Shown here: in pieces, positions 48,954-64,000 of the stretch
How the letters are laid out: each line of letters opens with the position of its first letter
How positions within the stretch are numbered: the first letter of the stretch is position 1
NCBI GenBank assembly: GCA_965153355.1
Contig: OZ231126.1
Span: 28,210,001 to 28,274,000, forward strand
Origin: Flaccisagitta enflata
Lineage: Eukaryota; Chaetognatha; Sagittoidea; Aphragmophora
DNA length: 64,000 nucleotides
Direction of reading: 5' to 3'
The notes under the pieces: generated by a model
Told to the model about the DNA's origin: nothing
The model's input: the letters and a program-made list of their open reading frames with translations, nothing else
Database searches by the model: none
Program-made: the position numbers and the translations under genes

Positions 48954-49571
48954 CAGTACCTTCCGAGCAAACCCGGCTAAAACTGGAGGATATATTTTTG
49001 TTACTTTAATTTCATTTTCTAAACTTCGTTTTTTGTATCTAACTTAATTGAAAAATACTTAATCCCTTAAGCATATTTGGCTGTCAAAAAAAATGACTTG
49101 TAAAATCAAAGTGCATGAAGACATCAATATAGAGTGTTCTAACCCAGACCGTTGGATTCAGCAGAAAATTTTATTTGTCCTAGACTACAAGAACAGCTCA
49201 ATCAGAGAATTATTTTAGGTTTCATACTCATTCAAAGTTTTTAAGGACAATTGTCCTGAATTATTTTGAGACAATTGTCCTTAAAAACTTAAAATAGCTG
49301 TAAAACCTGAAATAATTGTCTGATTGAGCTGTTCTCGTAGTCTAAGATAGGTAAAATGTTCTGCTGAATCCAATGGTCTGGGTTAAAACACTCCATATTG
49401 ATGTCTTCATACACTTTGATTTCACAAGTTATTTTTTTCATCAGCCAAATATGTTCAAGAAAATAAGTATCTTTTAATTAAGTTAGATACAAAAAATGAA
49501 GTTTGGGAAATGAAATTATAGTAACAAAAATTAATCCTCCAGTTTTAGCCGGGTTTGCTCGGAAGGTACTG
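48954..49571. mobile_element. 618-bp hairpin MITE, TA target
   Basis: CAGTACCTTCCGAGCAAACC mirrors GGTTTGCTCGGAAGGTACTG, TA on both sides. Sequence near the ends (GAGCAAA, CTGGAGGATA) resembles the element at 14053-14651, so they belong to one family. Confidence 0.88.
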
Positions 49572-49674
49572 TAGCTACATTTGGCAGTTCACCGATCATT
49601 TTTTCTTTGCTTGACCGAGATACATGTTTGCTACGTCTATGCACCTCTGAGATTTTTTGAGGATTAAACCCTAT

Positions 49675-49950
49675 TTTTTTGTCGCGTGCATACAACTTTA
49701 TAACCCGCTATGTCGATGGTTCCGTTTCTCAGTTTCTCCATCTGCCCGTTCCGTCCATCCCTCCGTCCATCTGTCCGGCCGGCCGTCCATCTATCCATCT
49801 GTCCGTCCATCCTTCCGTCCATCACCATCAGTTTTTTTGGCGTTTAGGAGCGGTTTTTGCATTACTACTCCTGCCCAATAGCTTGGCCTTGGGTTAGCCT
49901 TTTCATCACTGCCCCTGCCCCACCCACACGCGACTTTGGTAGCCGTGTAT
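49675..49950 (+). repeat. dispersed head/tail-arm repeat, decayed
   Basis: Head GTCGCGTGCATACAACTTTA, long (GTCC/ATCC)n body, tail CCACACGCGACTTTGGTAGC. Confidence 0.6.
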
Positions 49951-49952
49951 AC

Positions 49953-50155
49953 AAACATGCAACTTTATAAAAGACTTTGTCCGTCCAATTGTCTGTCAGT
50001 CCGTAACGCACAAGTCAAAAAGTCGGAAAATGAATGTCTCAGAGGCTCTTTTGGTGTGTGTATCAGTTGGAGGGAGTAGGCGCGGGGTGTTGATGGGGGT
50101 TGGGTGCCCCTGCCCACCCATCCGTGACGATAATGTGACCCCACGTCACTTGTTT
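49953..50155 (+). repeat. dispersed head/tail-arm repeat, GTTGCGGAC subtype, decayed
   Basis: CATGCAACTTTATAAAAGAC, TTTGTCCGTCC and tail CCTGCCCACCCATCCGTGAC then GATAATGTGACCC. Directly abuts the previous copy. Confidence 0.6.
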
Positions 50156-50575
50156 ATTGCTTTGAAGAACTTTGTGATTGTAATTAGAAAGAAATGACAA
50201 GGGAAAAAGATGTTCTGCACGTTTTTGACAAAAATAAGCTCGCTGCCGATGGTTTTTGGTCACTGAGGGTCATGAAACTTTGCATTTTGTTTTAATTCAC
50301 ACATATCAACATGCGCTCATACTGCGATTGGGGGTCTGACAACGTTGGTCAATCCCTGCTAAGCGTAATGTAGTCGTGCTATGGGTAAGACTGGCAGATT
50401 TGGAGGGGCGTAATTTGACATCCTAAAACTGAGTATATTTGCATTTTGATTCCTATAACTAGCTAGGATGAATGATGTAGAGATGGACAAATGGGCATGT
50501 GCAGTTGACTTTTTTTTCTTGTGCAAAATTTTACAATTGAAGAGTTAAAACGAGGCAATGAAGTACAAAGGAGAT

Positions 50576-62309
<11,734 letters not shown>

Positions 62310-62471
62310 CTGCGACAAGACACGTCATGATACATACACGCATGAATGACCACGGCCACGGAAAGAGGAAGATGGGAGGCGTGGGATGGTGTAAGGGAGG
62401 GTACGACAGGGAAGGCATGAGAGAACAAGGAGAATTAGAACGCAGCAAAGATGGAGAAGAGGATGAAGAAG

Positions 62472-62578
62472 TAGGAGAAGATGGAGAAGAAGAAAAAGAA
62501 GAAGAAGAAGAAGAAGAAGAAGAAGAAGAAGAAGAAGAAGAAGAAGAAGAAGAAGAAGAAGAAGAAGAAGAAGAAGGA
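62472..62578 (+). repeat. (GAA)n microsatellite
   Basis: About 30 GAA units, preceded and followed by purine-rich DNA. Confidence 0.95.
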
Positions 62579-63017
62579 GAAGGGGGAGAAGAGGACGAAC
62601 AGAAACAACAAAAAACAACGTCTATTCGTCCGTCGGTATGTAACGTTCATCGTTTTCTGAGCGGTGTCGGCCAAACCGGTCGCGCATGGTATCTGGCTTT
62701 CTGATGATAAAGTTCACACCGCATTAGTTATGAACGCAACTGGAAATTTCAGTTGAAAGATGTACTAATGAATGAATAGATAAATGAACAGAAACAACAG
62801 CAACAAAAACAAAACAACAATAACAATAACAAAAAAAAAAAACAAAAACAAAAACGAAAACAAAAACAACAACCATAACAACAACAACAACATCAACAAC
62901 AAAATGCGTTAGCGCAAGAAGCACAAGTAAGGCAACGTTTGGGGACAATGCCAATGGGGAAACGAGGAGAAATAGAGAGCGTTGCTCAGGAGTCTGGAGT
63001 CTCCAGTGGAGAAATCT

Positions 63018-63150
63018 TTTTAGTCCCGGACTAGCGACTCTGTAAGAGGCTTTGTCCGTCCGTCCGTCCGTCCATCCGTTGATCCGTCCGTCCGTCAACG
63101 AAGGTCAAAAAGTGGAGAAGCAAGCGTTTTAGTAGAGCTTGAAAAAGGTT
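63018..63150 (+). repeat. dispersed head/tail-arm repeat, head only
   Basis: TTTTAGTCCCGGACTAGCGA, CTCTGTAAGAGGCTTTGTCC and (GTCC)n; no tail recognised. Confidence 0.6.
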
Positions 63151-64000
63151 AGCCCGTAGATCTCAACAGTTCAGATTTTGCTCTGAAATCAAATTCAACT
63201 GCGTGTAAGATAAAATCACTACGGCCAAACGCTAGCTTCTACAATCCCGGCAACTTCACCGGCGGAGAGAGTGTTAAGTTCTGCTTTGGATTTCAAATGA
63301 AAATTAGGAGATCAAAGCACCCCCGATTTTTAATATTGAATCAATTGACACAATGTTTCATACAATTTTCTGTTCATGCGCTCAAAGTTAGAGTCCAGGG
63401 ACGTAAAGGTCAACTTAAGCACAGACAGTCATATTTTTTTCTAATCTACATTATTTCACATGTATTAAGGTCAATCTTTTTTTCATCGATGTTACTCATA
63501 GGGTTTGGCAGATATTTCACTTTTCTTACTAGACCTACTTCCCTACTCGGATGAAGACTAAAGTAAAGGGGATTTTTATGAAGCAATTTTCCTTGTCATC
63601 ATTGCCGTCTTATTATGCTGTAGTGAGAGACGCACTATCATTAACTCTCTATGGAAACATTTTTTTTGAGGCGCCAAATGGCGTTTTACAGATTACTGCA
63701 TGCAGTTGGATTCACCTTTGGTGTTCTGATGCAATTTATACGTATCAGCGTATCTCTTTGTCTTATTATTCGTTGGTTTTAGCCAGTCTGTCTTTCTTTC
63801 TCAACGCGTAATGATACATTGGAAAGTTAACTCTGACTTAGAGAAAATGTCGGTGGAGACGAGTTTTAGAAATAAAAATGTTTGTACAACATCAAAATGA
63901 GTAATGCTGAAGACATATGATTTCCACAGTTTTATTCAGCGCCGTCACTTTAGTCAAATTGCTGAAAATGATTTTCAAGCGAGCTTTTTTACCCCCGCTG

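Larger units (their letters stand above)
62310..64000. other. upstream intron of the KIF28-like gene
   Basis: No exon found on either strand. It contains (GAA)n at 62472-62578, (AAC)n at 62790-62902 and a dispersed repeat at 63018; the rest is AT-rich. Confidence 0.55.

Overview
The window is eukaryotic nuclear DNA from an animal or a close unicellular relative (Holozoa). Spliced GT-AG genes have metazoan-type orthologues: the 3' end of CCDC93, a complete kinesin-13 (KIF2-type) gene and the 3' two-thirds of a KIF28/KLP-6-type kinesin-3 gene. Exons are moderately GC-rich. Introns and spacers are AT-rich and full of microsatellites, hairpin (foldback) elements and short dispersed repeats. No tRNA, rRNA, operon or CRISPR array was seen. 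The species cannot be named from the sequence.

Layout. 1-1369 (+): last two exons of CCDC93 (endosomal recycling, CCC complex). 1859-3035 (+): a small two-exon gene of unknown function. 3142-11830 (+): an almost complete Ngaro/DIRS-type tyrosine-recombinase retrotransposon with split direct repeats. Its genes are dUTPase, a zinc-knuckle Gag (one intron), RT-RNase H-SGNH hydrolase (introns) and a tyrosine recombinase (one intron). It is dead: a 334-bp MITE sits in RNase H, and a TAG stop precedes the catalytic tyrosine. Between gag and pol lie five copies of a stem-loop whose outer helices covary. 13784-16180: a nested inverted-repeat element with telomere-like minisatellites. 16338-45430 (+): the kinesin-13 gene, 14 coding exons that join without a break into 802 codons. 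Its 13-kb seventh intron is almost entirely one 11.9-kb TIR-bounded block containing TGTCAC-rich DNA, a ~710-bp tandem array and a 50-bp satellite. 45431-50575: intergenic, with hairpin elements. 50576-62309 (-): eight exons of the KIF28-like gene, from FHA domain to C terminus, convergent with kinesin-13; the motor exons lie beyond the right edge. 62310-64000: its upstream intron.

Three patterns stand out. (1) The five covarying stem-loops in the retrotransposon leader. (2) Three exons of the KIF28-like gene whose 3' end plus 5' splice site has been copied in tandem into the following intron, with periods of about 109, 100 and 59 bp. (3) A dispersed ~120-250-bp repeat (about 20 copies, both strands) whose head arm and tail arm stay exact reverse complements although the arm sequence differs between subfamilies. 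In addition, several expanded CT or CTTT microsatellites end exactly at 3' splice sites and act as polypyrimidine tracts.
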